From Streptomyces sp. MST-110588 (GTDB lineage: Bacteria; Actinomycetota; Actinomycetes; Streptomycetales; Streptomycetaceae): a stretch of DNA of 64,000 nt. This document shows, in pieces, positions 1 through 10,308 of the stretch. Numbering within the stretch: the first letter of the stretch is position 1; the number at the start of each line of letters is the position of its first letter. The stretch covers positions 6,724,501 through 6,788,500 of the forward strand of contig NZ_CP074380.1 of the NCBI RefSeq assembly GCF_022695595.1, written 5' to 3'. The notes under the pieces are model-generated. The model did not search any database and had not been told where the DNA came from. It worked only from the letters and a program-made list of their open reading frames with translations. The position numbers and the translations under genes are program-made.

Positions 1-686
1 GGCCGAGGCCCGGCGGGTGCGGTGGAGGAACGCCTCGACCCGGGGCCGGTCCGGCTCCGCCGGCAGCGGGGAACGCCGCTCGGCCGCCGCGGCTTCTTCG
101 TTCAGGACCCGCGCCCGGCGTTCGACCTCGCTCCAGGGCACCTCGCCGTGCCGTACGGCCAGCAGTTCCGCGCGGGCGTCCCCGACGTCCAGGGTGAGCG
201 TGCCGGTGCGCAGCAGGTCGCGGCAGGCCGTCAGCAGCCGCAGCGAGTGCATGGCGTGCTTCCAGCGCGGCGCGCCGTGCCGCTGTACGTCCGCCGCCAT
301 CCTCTTGAACTGGCCGGCGGCGTAGCGGGCGAAGGTGCGGTGGACCTGGCGGGAGAGGAACGCCCCGCGCAGGTCGAGCAGTTCGCGGCCGGTGGCGTCC
401 AGGCGCTCGACGAGCGGGGAGTACAGGCACTCCAGGATGTTGGGGTTCGCGGCCAGCGCCAGTTCGCAGAAGCGCTCCAGCTCCCAGGAGAACTCCTCCG
501 GGCGCGGCCCGTCCACGTGGGTGGGCGGCTTCTCCAGGCGCCAGAAGAGCGGGATGGGCGCGAGGTAGACCCGCGGCGGTCGGTGTCGCTGTGCTCGGTG
601 GCCAGGCCGAAGGCGCGGGAGCCCATCACGCACCCGTAGACGGTGTGGTCGGTGACCAGGGCGTGGCCTGCGGCGGGATCGGACAT
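1..686 (-). CDS. Predicted nucleotidyltransferase (partial, apparent frameshift)
   Basis: Nucleotidyltransferase-fold protein of the actinobacterial type, cut by the left window edge. The N-terminus reads through VYGCVMGSRAFGLATEHSDTD, where GSRAFG and the following D-x-D supply the glycine motif and metal-binding acidic residues of the Pol-beta superfamily. Just after SDTDRRG the frame breaks at a CCC/GGG run at 570-572. One added G restores VYLAPIPLFWRLEKPPTHVDG and a clean frame to base 1. Homologues are single full-length proteins, so a base-calling deletion is likelier than a pseudogene. Start taken at ATG 686; ATG 695 is an alternative and neither has a strong ribosome site. Substrate unknown. 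It is divergent from yidB. Confidence 0.7.
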
Positions 687-834
687 GAGGGGCATTGTGG
701 CTGGTGAGGGCGTTGCGCGCCACCGGGTTTCAGGTGGCGAAAATGCCCGGAATGGGTACGTTTGACGGAGGCATTTCGTCGACTCGTTCGTCACGTACGC
801 CGGAAGAAAACGCACTCTGCGGGAAGGGACGGAC

Positions 835-1275
835 ATGACGGGAACACCTGACCCCGGAAGCCTCCTCATCGGCCGCCTCGGCGGCGGCCGGGGCGGTTGT
901 GGCGGCGATCTCTTCGGGTCGTTGATGGGCGCGCTGGCGGGCGAAGCGGCCGGCCCCGGAGGGCCCGGTGGCCACGGAGGTGTGCTCCCGTCCGTCCTGG
1001 CCACGCTGCTCCAGGGCGACCTCGGCCCGCAGGCCCACTCCTGGGTCGGTCCGGGCGCCAACGAGCCGGTGACCGGCGAGCAGGTCGCCGGTGCGCTCCC
1101 GTACGACGTGCTGCGCAAGGTCGCGCGGGAGCACGGGCTGGGCCTGCGGGAGACGGCGGACCGGCTCGCGCGGATCCTGCCCCAGGCCGTGGACCGGCTC
1201 ACCCCCGACGGCCGGATACCGCAGGCCGCCCCGCCCGCGGACCTGATGCCGCTCCGGCAGGACGCCGTGCGCTGA
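835..1275 (+). CDS. YidB (DUF937) family protein
   Basis: 146 aa. A Gly-rich N-terminal segment (LIGRLGGGRGG, GDLFGSLMGAL) is followed by the conserved YidB core: LLQGDLGPQAHSWVG, then EPVTGEQVAGAL and a C-terminal helical part ending with ILPQAVDRLTPDGRIP. These are the hallmark YidB/DUF937 motifs. The start is supported by a GGGAAGGGA ribosome site 6 nt upstream. The family has no firmly established biochemical role. Family assignment is from motif recognition; function is unknown. Confidence 0.85.
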   Translation: MTGTPDPGSLLIGRLGGGRGGCGGDLFGSLMGALAGEAAGPGGPGGHGGVLPSVLATLLQGDLGPQAHSWVGPGANEPVTGEQVAGALPYDVLRKVAREHGLGLRETADRLARILPQAVDRLTPDGRIPQAAPPADLMPLRQDAVR

Positions 1276-1313
1276 CGTCCGTGCCGCGGGCACTTCGCCC
1301 CAAGGGGGCGGGG

Positions 1314-1372
1314 CCGGTCCCGTACCGGTGCGCGGCCGGTCCCGTACCGGTGCGCGGCCGGTCCCGTACCGG
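1314..1372. repeat. 22-bp tandem repeat, 2.7 copies
   Basis: Two perfect copies of a 22-bp unit beginning CCGGTCCCGTACCGG, plus a 15-bp partial third copy. The array lies in the 274-nt gene-free gap between yidB and tyrA. Each unit contains the imperfect palindrome GGTCCCGTACCGG. Nothing else is visible in the gap except more G/C-rich sequence. Confidence 0.9.
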
Positions 1373-1549
1373 CCCTGAGCCCTGTGTGCGGCCGGTGCCG
1401 TAGCGGCCCTGGCCGCTGTGCGTGCCGGCCCGTCCGCCGGGCGCGGCCCGCCGCTTCCGGGTCGGGTACCGGCCGGTGATTGCCCTAGGCTTGCCGGACG
1501 AGCCGGTGATCAGCCGGTACACAGCGGCACGGCGGAAGGACGGCGCACA

Positions 1550-2634
1550 GTGAGGACCGCGATCGTCATCGGTTCGGGACTGATCGGCACCTCGGTGGCG
1601 CTGGCGCTGAGCGCGCGCGGCGTCCGGGTGCACCTGGAGGACCACGACCCCGCGCAGGCCCGTACGGCCGCCGCCCTCGGCGCGGGCACCACCGACCCGC
1701 CGGACGGCCCGGTCGACCTGGCGATCGTCGCCGTACCGCCCGCCCATGTCGCACCGTCCCTCGCCGGCGCGATGGACCGCGGCGCCGCCCGCGCGTACAT
1801 CGACGTGGCGAGCGTCAAGGGCGGCCCGCGCCGCGAGCTGGAGGCCATGGGCTGCGACCTGACGGCCTACCTCGGGACACACCCGATGGCGGGCAAGGAG
1901 CGCTCCGGGCCGCTGGCCGCCACCGCGGACCTCTTCGAGGGCCGGCCGTGGGTGCTGACCCCCGCCCCGAACGGTGACACGGAGGTGCTGAACCTGGCGC
2001 TGGAGCTGGTCGCGCTGTGCCGCGCGGTGCCGGTGGTCATGGACGCCGACGCCCACGACCGGGCCGTGGCGCTGGTCTCGCACACCCCGCAGCTCGTCTC
2101 CAGCCTGGTCGCCGCCCGCCTCCAGGGCGCGGACGAGACGGCCGTACGGCTGTGCGGACAGGGCATCCGGGACGTGACGCGGATCGCCGCCTCCGACCCC
2201 CGGATGTGGATAGATATCCTCTCCGCCAACCCGGGCCCGGTCGCCGACGTCCTGACCGAGGTCGCGGCGGACCTGGAGGAGACCGTACGGGCACTGCGCG
2301 CCCTGGAGTCCGCGGACGAGGACAAGCGCGGGGCGGCGCCGGCGGCATCGAGGACGTCCTGCGGCGCGGCAACGCCGGGCGGGAGAGGGTGCCGGGCAAG
2401 CACGGGGCGGCGCCGACCGCCTACGAGCTGGTGTCGGTGCACATCGGGGACCAGCCGGGCGAGCTGGCCCGGATCTTCTCCGACGCCGGCCGGGCCGGGA
2501 TAAACATCGAGGACGTACGGATCGAGCACGCCACCGGGCAGCAGGCGGGCTTCATCCAGCTCATGGTCGAACCGCAGGCGGTGCCGGCCCTCACCTCCGA
2601 GCTGCGGGAGCGGGGCTGGTCCATCCGGCAGTGA
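1550..2634 (+). CDS. tyrA: Prephenate dehydrogenase (apparent frameshift)
   Basis: TyrA converts prephenate to 4-hydroxyphenylpyruvate in tyrosine synthesis. Residues 1-280 hold the Rossmann NAD-binding segment (AIVIGSGLIGTSVALAL) and the prephenate dehydrogenase helical domain, with GTHPMAGKERSG and the HTPQLVSS motif. The C-terminus is an ACT-type regulatory domain (YELVSVHIGDQPGELARIF), but it lies in the next frame. The break is at the GGGG run 2330-2333, and one extra G joins LESADEDKRG to GGAGGIEDVLRRGNAG. The gene lies in a tyrA-cmk-plsC-der neighbourhood. An intact ACT domain after the break argues for a sequencing deletion rather than decay. GTG start 1550. Confidence 0.88.
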
Positions 2635-2877
2635 CGGGCGGCGGCGGGTACGCGCGCTCGGCGTCCATGACGCGAGTGGGGCAGGCGAGACGGAGGGTAT
2701 GGGCGATACCGGCGGTGGCAGCGGTACGGACGGTGCCCGGGGGACGGGGGCGGCGGCCCGGCCGGACGGGCTGTACGGGGCGGCGCTGCCAGCCAGTAAC
2801 CTTGTCCGGGGCCGACTCGTGACGGCCGCCGAACCGCCCCGCGCTCAAGCGAACGCTCAAGGAAGGTGCTCGACACC

Positions 2878-3615
2878 GTGGAAACCGCCGCCCGGACCGC
2901 CCCGGCCGCAGTGATCGTCGCCATCGACGGCCCCGCAGGCACGGGCAAGTCCAGCACGTCCAAGGCCGTGGCCGCCAAGCTCGGACTGGGGTACCTGGAC
3001 ACCGGCGCCCAGTACCGCGCGATCACCTGGTGGATGCTCGCCAACGGCATCGACGTACGGGACGCGGCGGCGGTGGCGGACGCCGCGGACAAGCCCACGA
3101 TCGTCTCGGGCACCGACCCGGCCGCGCCCACCATCACCGTGGACGGCGTGGACGCCGCCGGCCCGATCCGTACGCAGGAGGTCACCGCCGCGGTCAGCGC
3201 CGTCAGCGCGGTCCCCGAGGTGCGCACCCGCATCACCGGCCTCCAGCGCGCCATCGCCGCCGGGGCGCCGCACGGCATCGTCGTGGAGGGCCGGGACATC
3301 GGCAGCACCGTCCTGCCCGACGCCGACCTGAAGATCTTCCTCACCGCCTCGCCGGAGGCCCGCGCGGCCCGCCGCAGCGGCGAGCTCAAGGGCAAGGACG
3401 CCACCGACCTGGCGGCCACCCGCGAGGCGCTGATCAAGCGGGACGCGGCGGACTCCTCCCGCAAGACTTCGCCGCTGGCCAAGGCGGAGGACGCGGTCGA
3501 GGTGGACACCACCGAGCTGACGCTGGAGCAGGTCGTGGAGTGCGTGGTCACCCTCACCGAGGCGGCGATGTCGGCCAAGACCGACCGGGCGGCGCGGGCG
3601 CGGGCCCAGGCGTGA
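2878..3615 (+). CDS. cmk: Cytidylate kinase
   Basis: Cmk phosphorylates CMP/dCMP with ATP. The protein opens with the P-loop IDGPAGTGKSSTSKAVA, followed by the conserved LDTGAQYRA segment. Mid-protein it has VVEGRDIGSTVLPDADLKIFL, and later the Arg-rich lid with RRSGELKGKD and the SPLAKAEDA motif. Length (245 aa) is usual. GTG 2878 is preferred because AAGGAAGG lies at a proper distance; an in-frame GTG at 2866 would leave almost no spacing. It overlaps the next gene by 4 nt (GTGA), so cmk and plsC are probably translationally coupled. Confidence 0.95.
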   Translation: METAARTAPAAVIVAIDGPAGTGKSSTSKAVAAKLGLGYLDTGAQYRAITWWMLANGIDVRDAAAVADAADKPTIVSGTDPAAPTITVDGVDAAGPIRTQEVTAAVSAVSAVPEVRTRITGLQRAIAAGAPHGIVVEGRDIGSTVLPDADLKIFLTASPEARAARRSGELKGKDATDLAATREALIKRDAADSSRKTSPLAKAEDAVEVDTTELTLEQVVECVVTLTEAAMSAKTDRAARARAQA

Positions 3616-4268
3616 CCGCGACCGGCGGCATGCCGAGCCGGGCCGGTGCGGCGGTCGGACGCCGTATCGGCATCGGCCTGATGTACGGCCTGTGGAAGCC
3701 GCGGGTGCTCGGCGCCTGGCGGGTGCCCTCCGCCGGACCGGTGATCCTCGCGGTCAACCACTCGCACGGCATCGACGGCCCGATGCTGATGGGCACCGCA
3801 CCCCGGCCGGTGCACTTCCTGATCAAGAAGGAAGCGTTCGCCGGCCCGCTGGACCCCTTCCTGCGCGGCATCGGGCAGGTGAAGGTGGACCGCAGCACCG
3901 CCGACCGCAAGGCGGTCACCGACGCGCTCGGTGTGCTGCGCCAGGGCGGTGTGCTGGGGATCTTCCCGGAAGGCACGCGGGGCGAGGGCGACTTCACCTC
4001 GCTGCGCGCCGGGCTCGCCTACTTCGCCGTACGGTCCGGGGCGCCGGTCGTGCCGGTCGCCGTACTGGGCAGTACAGAGCGCCGGAGCCGGGTGGTGGCG
4101 GCCGTGCCGCCGCTGCGCAGCCGGGTCGACATCGTCTTCGGCGAGCCGTTCGCGGCCGGCAACGGCGACGGACGGCGTACGCGCAGGGCGCTGGACGAGG
4201 CGACCACGCGCATCCAGGGGCGGCTGACCGCCCACCTGGCGGAGGCCAGGCGCCTGACCGGGCGCTGA
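3612..4268 (+). CDS. 1-acyl-sn-glycerol-3-phosphate acyltransferase family protein
   Basis: PlsC-type acyltransferase, expected at the membrane face in phospholipid synthesis. It has the H-x4-D catalytic motif (NHSHGIDGP), the KKEAF block, FPEGTRGEGDF (motif III) and VPVAVLGS (motif IV) in the family order. Length 218 aa. GTG start overlaps the cmk stop by 4 nt. The position between cmk and der is, from memory, conserved in Streptomyces. The precise acyl acceptor cannot be read from sequence. Confidence 0.9.
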   Translation: MTATGGMPSRAGAAVGRRIGIGLMYGLWKPRVLGAWRVPSAGPVILAVNHSHGIDGPMLMGTAPRPVHFLIKKEAFAGPLDPFLRGIGQVKVDRSTADRKAVTDALGVLRQGGVLGIFPEGTRGEGDFTSLRAGLAYFAVRSGAPVVPVAVLGSTERRSRVVAAVPPLRSRVDIVFGEPFAAGNGDGRRTRRALDEATTRIQGRLTAHLAEARRLTGR

Positions 4269-4283
4269 AGGACACTTGAGTAG

Positions 4284-4305
4284 TGGGCCGCGTACGTGCG
4301 GCCCA
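4284..4305 (+). terminator. Hairpin between plsC and der
   Basis: Perfect 8-bp stem TGGGCCGC/GCGGCCCA with a 6-nt loop, in the 66-nt gap before der. There is no U-tract. It may be a weak terminator or an attenuator/processing site that separates der from cmk-plsC. Confidence 0.5.
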
Positions 4306-4334
4306 TCGATGACGAAGAAACAGGAACGGACTTC

Positions 4335-5801
4335 ATGAACGACCAGATCCCCACCGGCGACGAGCACGGTGCGCTTGGCGACGCCGAGTACACGGAGTTC
4401 ATGGAGCTCGCCGCTCAGGAGGGCTTCGACCTGGAGGAGGTCGAGGGCGACATCGCCGCGGCCGGCCACGGTCCGCTGCCCGTCCTCGCCGTCGTCGGCC
4501 GCCCCAATGTCGGCAAGTCGACACTGGTGAACCGCATCATCGGCCGCCGCGAGGCCGTCGTCGAGGACAGGCCCGGCGTCACCCGCGACCGCGTCACCTA
4601 TGAGGCCGACTGGAACGGCCGCCGCTTCAAGGTGGTGGACACCGGCGGCTGGGAGCAGGACGTCCTGGGCATCGACGCCTCCGTCGCCATGCAGGCCGAA
4701 TTCGCGATCGACGCCGCCGACGCGGTGATCTTCGTCGTGGACGCCAAGGTCGGCGCGACCGACACCGACGAGGCCGTCGTCAAGCTGCTGCGCCGCTCGG
4801 GCAAGCCGGTCGTGCTGGTCGCCAACAAGGTCGACGGCCCCTCCGGCGAGGCCGACGCCGCCATGCTGTGGTCGCTGGGCCTGGGCGAGCCGTACCCGGT
4901 CTCCGCCCTGCACGGCCGCGGTACGGGCGACATGCTCGACGCCGCCCTGGACGCGCTGCCCGAGGCCCCCGCGCAGACCTTCGGCGCGCCCGTCGGCGGC
5001 CCGCGCCGGGTGGCGCTCATCGGCCGCCCGAACGTGGGCAAGTCCTCCCTGCTGAACAAGGTCGCCCGCGAGGAGCGGGTGGTCGTCAACGAACTGGCCG
5101 GCACCACCCGCGACCCGGTCGACGAGCTGGTCGAACTGGGCGGCAAGACCTGGAAGTTCGTGGACACCGCGGGCATCCGCCGCCGGGTGCACCTCCAGGA
5201 GGGCGCGGATTACTACGCCTCGCTGCGCACCGCCGCGGCCGTGGAGAAGGCCGAGGTCGCGGTCGTCCTGATCGACGCCAGTGAGTCCATCAGCGTCCAG
5301 GACCAGCGCATCATCACGATGGCCGTCGAGGCGGGCCGCGCGCTGGTCATCGCGTACAACAAGTGGGACACCCTGGACGAGGAGCGCCGCTTCTACCTGG
5401 AGCGGGAGATCGAACGCGACCTGGTGCAGGTCCCGTGGGCGATGCGGGTCAACGTCTCGGCGCGGACCGGCCGCCACATGGAGAAGCTGGTGCCGGCGAT
5501 CGAGACGGCGCTGGCGGGCTGGGAGACCCGCGTCCCCACCGGGCGCCTGAACGCCTTCCTCGGCGAGATCGTCGCCGCCCACCCCCACCCGATCCGCGGC
5601 GGCAAGCAGCCCCGCATCCTCTTCGGAACCCAGGCGGGCACCAAGCCGCCGCGCTTCGTCCTGTTCGCCTCCGGCTTCCTGGAGGCGGGCTACCGGCGCT
5701 TCGTCGAGCGCCGGCTGCGCGAGGAGTTCGGCTTCGAGGGCACGCCGATCCACATCTCGGTACGGGTCCGGGAGAAGCGCGGGACCACCAAGAAGAAGTG
5801 A
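4335..5801 (+). CDS. der: Ribosome biogenesis GTPase Der (EngA)
   Basis: Essential double-GTPase that acts in 50S subunit maturation. A 50-residue acidic actinobacterial N-terminal extension precedes GTPase domain 1 ([21 protein letters not shown]). Domain 2 follows with a second [14 protein letters not shown] and NKWD. The C-terminal KH-like domain ends with the basic EKRGTTKKK. Length 488 aa. ATG 4335 (MNDQIP) is chosen because the extension starts this way in Streptomyces relatives as I recall them and GGAA sits 8 nt upstream; an in-frame GTG lies at 4296. Confidence 0.96.
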   Translation: MNDQIPTGDEHGALGDAEYTEFMELAAQEGFDLEEVEGDIAAAGHGPLPVLAVVGRPNVGKSTLVNRIIGRREAVVEDRPGVTRDRVTYEADWNGRRFKVVDTGGWEQDVLGIDASVAMQAEFAIDAADAVIFVVDAKVGATDTDEAVVKLLRRSGKPVVLVANKVDGPSGEADAAMLWSLGLGEPYPVSALHGRGTGDMLDAALDALPEAPAQTFGAPVGGPRRVALIGRPNVGKSSLLNKVAREERVVVNELAGTTRDPVDELVELGGKTWKFVDTAGIRRRVHLQEGADYYASLRTAAAVEKAEVAVVLIDASESISVQDQRIITMAVEAGRALVIAYNKWDTLDEERRFYLEREIERDLVQVPWAMRVNVSARTGRHMEKLVPAIETALAGWETRVPTGRLNAFLGEIVAAHPHPIRGGKQPRILFGTQAGTKPPRFVLFASGFLEAGYRRFVERRLREEFGFEGTPIHISVRVREKRGTTKKK

Positions 5802-5812
5802 CGGAGCGCAAC

Positions 5813-5842
5813 TGAGGGACCGCGGCAGGTAGCGGTCCCTCA
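5813..5842 (+). terminator. Terminator after der
   Basis: Perfect 11-bp stem TGAGGGACCGC/GCGGTCCCTCA with an 8-nt loop, 11 nt past the der stop codon. Confidence 0.8.
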
Positions 5843-5932
5843 GTGCCGGACGGCCGTACGGGTGCGCCCCGTGCGGCCGTCGGCGTATGACACAGGCGGC
5901 CGGCGCTGGCGCCCGGACAGGAGCCGGTACGG

Positions 5933-6400
5933 TCAGCGGCCGTGGGGCCGCAGGCCGTGCGGGGCCGGGGGGAGCGCGGCCGGCACGTACGTCCTGGCGT
6001 GCTGCGGCTGGTAGGTCTGGTAGGGCTGGCGCGCCACCACCTCCCAGTTGCCCGTGGAGGTGGTGGTACGGCCCCAGATCCTGCGCATCGCCTCCGCACT
6101 GAATTCCTCCTCGCCCGTCCGGTCCCCGGGCAGCGCCCTGAAAGAGCGGCGGTACTCGGCGTACAGCGCGTCGTAGATGGGCGTCGCCGAGGCGCGGGGC
6201 GCGGCATGCGCCGGCGTCGGGCCGGTCGCGTCATAAGCCGGTCGCATGCCGGGGATGGCGTGGGAGTACGGGAGGCGGGAGGACGGGTCGTATGAGTGCA
6301 CGTATGCGCCAACGACCCGGAGGGCTTCGGGATGCGGTCTCTGCGCCGATTGGGCGGATCGCGGGGTATACGTCCGCTGTGTCCCGTGGGTGGACGGCAT
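5933..6400 (-). CDS. Conserved hypothetical protein
   Basis: 155 aa, no recognised domain. The N-terminal half is Arg/Ser/Pro-rich and probably disordered. The C-terminal half has YDALYAEYRRSFRALPGDR, then a Gln/Tyr/Pro-rich tail (QPYQTYQPQHARTYVP). The start is taken at ATG 6400 because GGAGGA lies 9 nt upstream; that motif falls inside the longer reading from ATG 6421. Function unknown. Confidence 0.6.
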   Translation of the reverse strand: MPSTHGTQRTYTPRSAQSAQRPHPEALRVVGAYVHSYDPSSRLPYSHAIPGMRPAYDATGPTPAHAAPRASATPIYDALYAEYRRSFRALPGDRTGEEEFSAEAMRRIWGRTTTSTGNWEVVARQPYQTYQPQHARTYVPAALPPAPHGLRPHGR

Positions 6401-6639
6401 GAGCGCATGTCCTCCGGTCATCGGCGTGCTGACGGGTCGGCTGCCTGGCGTATGTCCGGGCGGATACGGCTGCCGCTCGGCCCGATCCGGACGGGCGGCG
6501 CGATGCCGGGGCGGTGTCGGGAGCGGCGCCAGGAGTGGTGCCGGGTGCCGGACATCCCCATGGCCGGACGACCGGATGACTGGGAACACGTACGTGGCCG
6601 GGCGGCCGGCGCCCGGCCACGTACGGGATGCGCCGCGGC

Positions 6640-7455
6640 TCAGGTACCGGTGAGCGGCATCATGGCGGCGACCAGCGTCCCTTGAGCGGCGGCCTTCTCC
6701 AGCGCCACGCGCATCAGGTCCTCGCGCGGCTGGTGGCCGACGGCGCCCGCGGGCGCCGCGTACACGAGTACGGAGCGCGTGCGGTGCGCGGCGGTGCGCC
6801 AGCCCTCGGTGACGGCCAGCGGCTGGTGGGCCTGCCACCAGGCGGTCTGCTGGGCGCTGTCGTCGCTCGGCTGGAGGACGGCGTGCAGCCGGCCCATGGC
6901 CACCAGCACCGACCAGCCCGGATTGGCGTCGGGCAGCTTGGTCATGTCCACCACCGGCGCGAAGCCCTGTTCGGTCAGCAGTGTGAGGAACTCGTCCACC
7001 TGGCTGTCCGAACCGGGGCGGACGATGGGGCCGCTCGGCTCCACCACCAGGGCGGGGTGCAGATCGTCCTCGACCAGCACCAGGCCGCAGGTGACGCCGA
7101 GGGTCGCCTGCCGTGGGTCGGCCTGTCCCCCTTCGCCGAAGGGCGCGGCCGGGAGCGGGTCGGGGGCCGGCCCGCCGTCCTCGCCGGTGATGGAGCGCAC
7201 GGCTCCCTGGAGCTGTTCCTCGGAGACCGGGACGACCTGGGAGGGGATGCACGTGGCGTGCGCGAACGCGAGCACCGCGGTCTCCTCGCCCACGAACAGG
7301 ACGGTGCTGGTGCGCTCCTGGTCGCTGTCGCCGGGGGTGCGGCAGGAGGTGCAGTCGTAGTTGCCGGGGGCGTTAGCACCGGCCAGCAGGCGGTCGGCTT
7401 CTTCGTCGCCGATCTCGGCGCGAACGTCGTCGCTGACGTCGAGCATGCGCGGCAC
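6640..7455 (-). CDS. Conserved hypothetical protein, SseB-like
   Basis: 271 aa soluble protein with no signal peptide. It contains YDCTSCRTPGDSD near residue 33, a possible Cys pair, and a C-terminal half (DEFLTLLTEQGFAPVVDM, then SVLVAMGRLHAVL) that resembles SseB-type domains of actinobacteria. The GTG start has GAGGAG 6 nt upstream. No catalytic motif is evident. Family assignment is tentative. Confidence 0.6.
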   Translation of the reverse strand: MPRMLDVSDDVRAEIGDEEADRLLAGANAPGNYDCTSCRTPGDSDQERTSTVLFVGEETAVLAFAHATCIPSQVVPVSEEQLQGAVRSITGEDGGPAPDPLPAAPFGEGGQADPRQATLGVTCGLVLVEDDLHPALVVEPSGPIVRPGSDSQVDEFLTLLTEQGFAPVVDMTKLPDANPGWSVLVAMGRLHAVLQPSDDSAQQTAWWQAHQPLAVTEGWRTAAHRTRSVLVYAAPAGAVGHQPREDLMRVALEKAAAQGTLVAAMMPLTGT

Positions 7456-7642
7456 GGAAGGCTCCTCGTTCTCTGCGCGGGCGCCGGGTGGTCCCCGGCT
7501 CGTAACGAAGACAACGGGCGATCTGTGGCAGGAGTCACGCGCGTACGGACACGGGATCGCACCAATCGGAGCACAGGGTGAGGCGGCGGCCGGAACCGCT
7601 CACTCCTTGTCAACTCGTGGATGAGGCAAGCAAGTTGAGTGA

Positions 7643-7656
7643 GTGAGGTGGGTCAC
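7643..7656 (+). promoter_or_regulatory. Candidate Crp binding site upstream of the rpf gene
   Basis: GTGAGGTGGGTCAC matches the streptomycete Crp consensus GTG-N6-GNCAC exactly. It lies in the 560-nt intergenic region before the rpf gene. From memory, S. coelicolor rpfA is a reported Crp target. The rest of the region (7660-8016) holds an A/T-richer promoter-like stretch at 7665-7780 and a structured G/C-rich leader, but I cannot assign a riboswitch to it. Confidence 0.5.
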
Positions 7657-7773
7657 AGATCGCAATGATGATGGACCGACAAAATGTGAAATCGGTGAAT
7701 CAAGTGGGTGACCGGAAATGGCCGCTACCGAAGGTAACGTTCAACTGGCCTGGAGTGTCATCGGATTGGTTGA

Positions 7774-8742
<969 letters not shown>

Positions 8743-8890
8743 GGTGCGGGCAAGGGAAAAGCGATGCGAAAAACAACGTGAACAGGTGATCGAGGCGTCT
8801 CGCGCGGCCGTTCCGCCGGCCGTGTGGGACGCCGCTTTGTCCGGGCGTGTCGGGACGCTCTGCATAAACGTTCCTGCGTAACGTCACGCC

Positions 8891-9399
<509 letters not shown>

Positions 9400-9424
9400 C
9401 GGGCCCGGGCTCCTGGCGCGGGCA

Positions 9425-10177
9425 TCATCCGGTTTCCGGCTCCGGGACCTCGGCGGGCTCGCCGGCGAAGGCCAGGGTGCCGCGCCGCAGTTCGTACACG
9501 AACGTGGCGGCGCGGCGCAGGGCGGGGGAGAGGGCCTGCTCGGCGACGACGACCGTACGGCCGGTACGGATGCCCGCCGGAACTTCGGTGACGCCCCCGG
9601 TGCCCGCGTCCGCCGTCGCCGCCTGGGCACCGCCGTCCCCGGCCGCGCCCGTGACGGCGCCCAGCAGCAGGTGCGTACGGGCCGCAACGGCTGGTGACAT
9701 GCCCTGCGTCGGCTCGTCCAGGAGCAGCAGCCGGGCGGACGTCAGGAGCGCGCGGGCCACGGCGAGCATCCGCTGCTCACCGCCGGACAGCGTGCTGCCG
9801 CGGTGGCCGAGCAGGGCCCGCAGCGGCGGATAGGCCGCCAGCGCGGGACCGTAGGCGCCGCCGGGCGCGCAGAGCGCGAGCTGGTCGGCGACGGTCAGCG
9901 AGCCGAAGACCGCCGCGCGGTTGGGGACCAGGGCCAGGCCGCGCAGGGCGCGGGCATGGGCCGGGACCCCGGTGACGTCCCTGCCGCGCCACATGACGCG
10001 CCCGGAACCGAGCGGGACGGTACCGGCCAGCGCGCGCAGGACGGTGGTGCGGCCGGAGCCGTTGCGGCCCAGCAGGACGGACAGCTCGCCGGCGGCGAAC
10101 GGCAGGTCGACGCCGTGCAGGGCCTCCAGGGGCCCGTACCGGACGCGGGCGGCACGCAGTTCGATCTCGACACTCAT
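9425..10177 (-). CDS. livF: Branched-chain amino acid-type ABC transporter ATP-binding protein (LivF-like)
   Basis: Second ATPase of a HAAT-type importer. It has a P-loop at about residue 37 (GRNGSGRTT), the signature LSGGEQRMLAVARAL and Walker B LLLLDEPTQG, all in the LivF arrangement. A Gly/Ala-rich insertion follows (AAGDGGAQAATADAG). The invariant P-loop Lys is Arg here, so ATP hydrolysis may be weakened; a codon error cannot be excluded. The ATG overlaps the stop of a small upstream reading frame. The gene lies downstream of the LivHMG fusion and is convergent with the second rpf gene. Confidence 0.85.
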   Translation of the reverse strand: MSVEIELRAARVRYGPLEALHGVDLPFAAGELSVLLGRNGSGRTTVLRALAGTVPLGSGRVMWRGRDVTGVPAHARALRGLALVPNRAAVFGSLTVADQLALCAPGGAYGPALAAYPPLRALLGHRGSTLSGGEQRMLAVARALLTSARLLLLDEPTQGMSPAVAARTHLLLGAVTGAAGDGGAQAATADAGTGGVTEVPAGIRTGRTVVVAEQALSPALRRAATFVYELRRGTLAFAGEPAEVPEPETG

Positions 10178-10308
10178 ACGCTCACCCCGCCGCCCTGCCG
10201 CGTCCCGTCGTCCTGCCGCGCTCCGCCGGCCCCGCGCGCCCTGCTGGCGCCGTGCGCCGCGCCGCTCCCGTGCGCCGCGCCGTCCTCCCGTGCGCCCCGG
10301 CCGCTCAT
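10174..10308 (-). CDS. Possible small coupled ORF between livG and livF
   Basis: 44-codon frame starting at an ATGA overlap with the LivG stop and ending in an ATGA overlap with livF. The product would be low-complexity Gly/Ala/Arg/His (MSGRGAREDGAAHGSG...). The double overlap fits a coupling ORF, but composition is uninformative and it may be chance. Confidence 0.25.
   Translation of the reverse strand: MSGRGAREDGAAHGSGAAHGASRARGAGGARQDDGTRQGGGVSV

Noticed and set aside
2421..5753. Very long open frame (about 1100 codons) on the minus strand
   Set aside because: It is antisense to tyrA, cmk and der, which carry clear family motifs. Long antisense frames are expected in DNA with G/C-saturated third positions.
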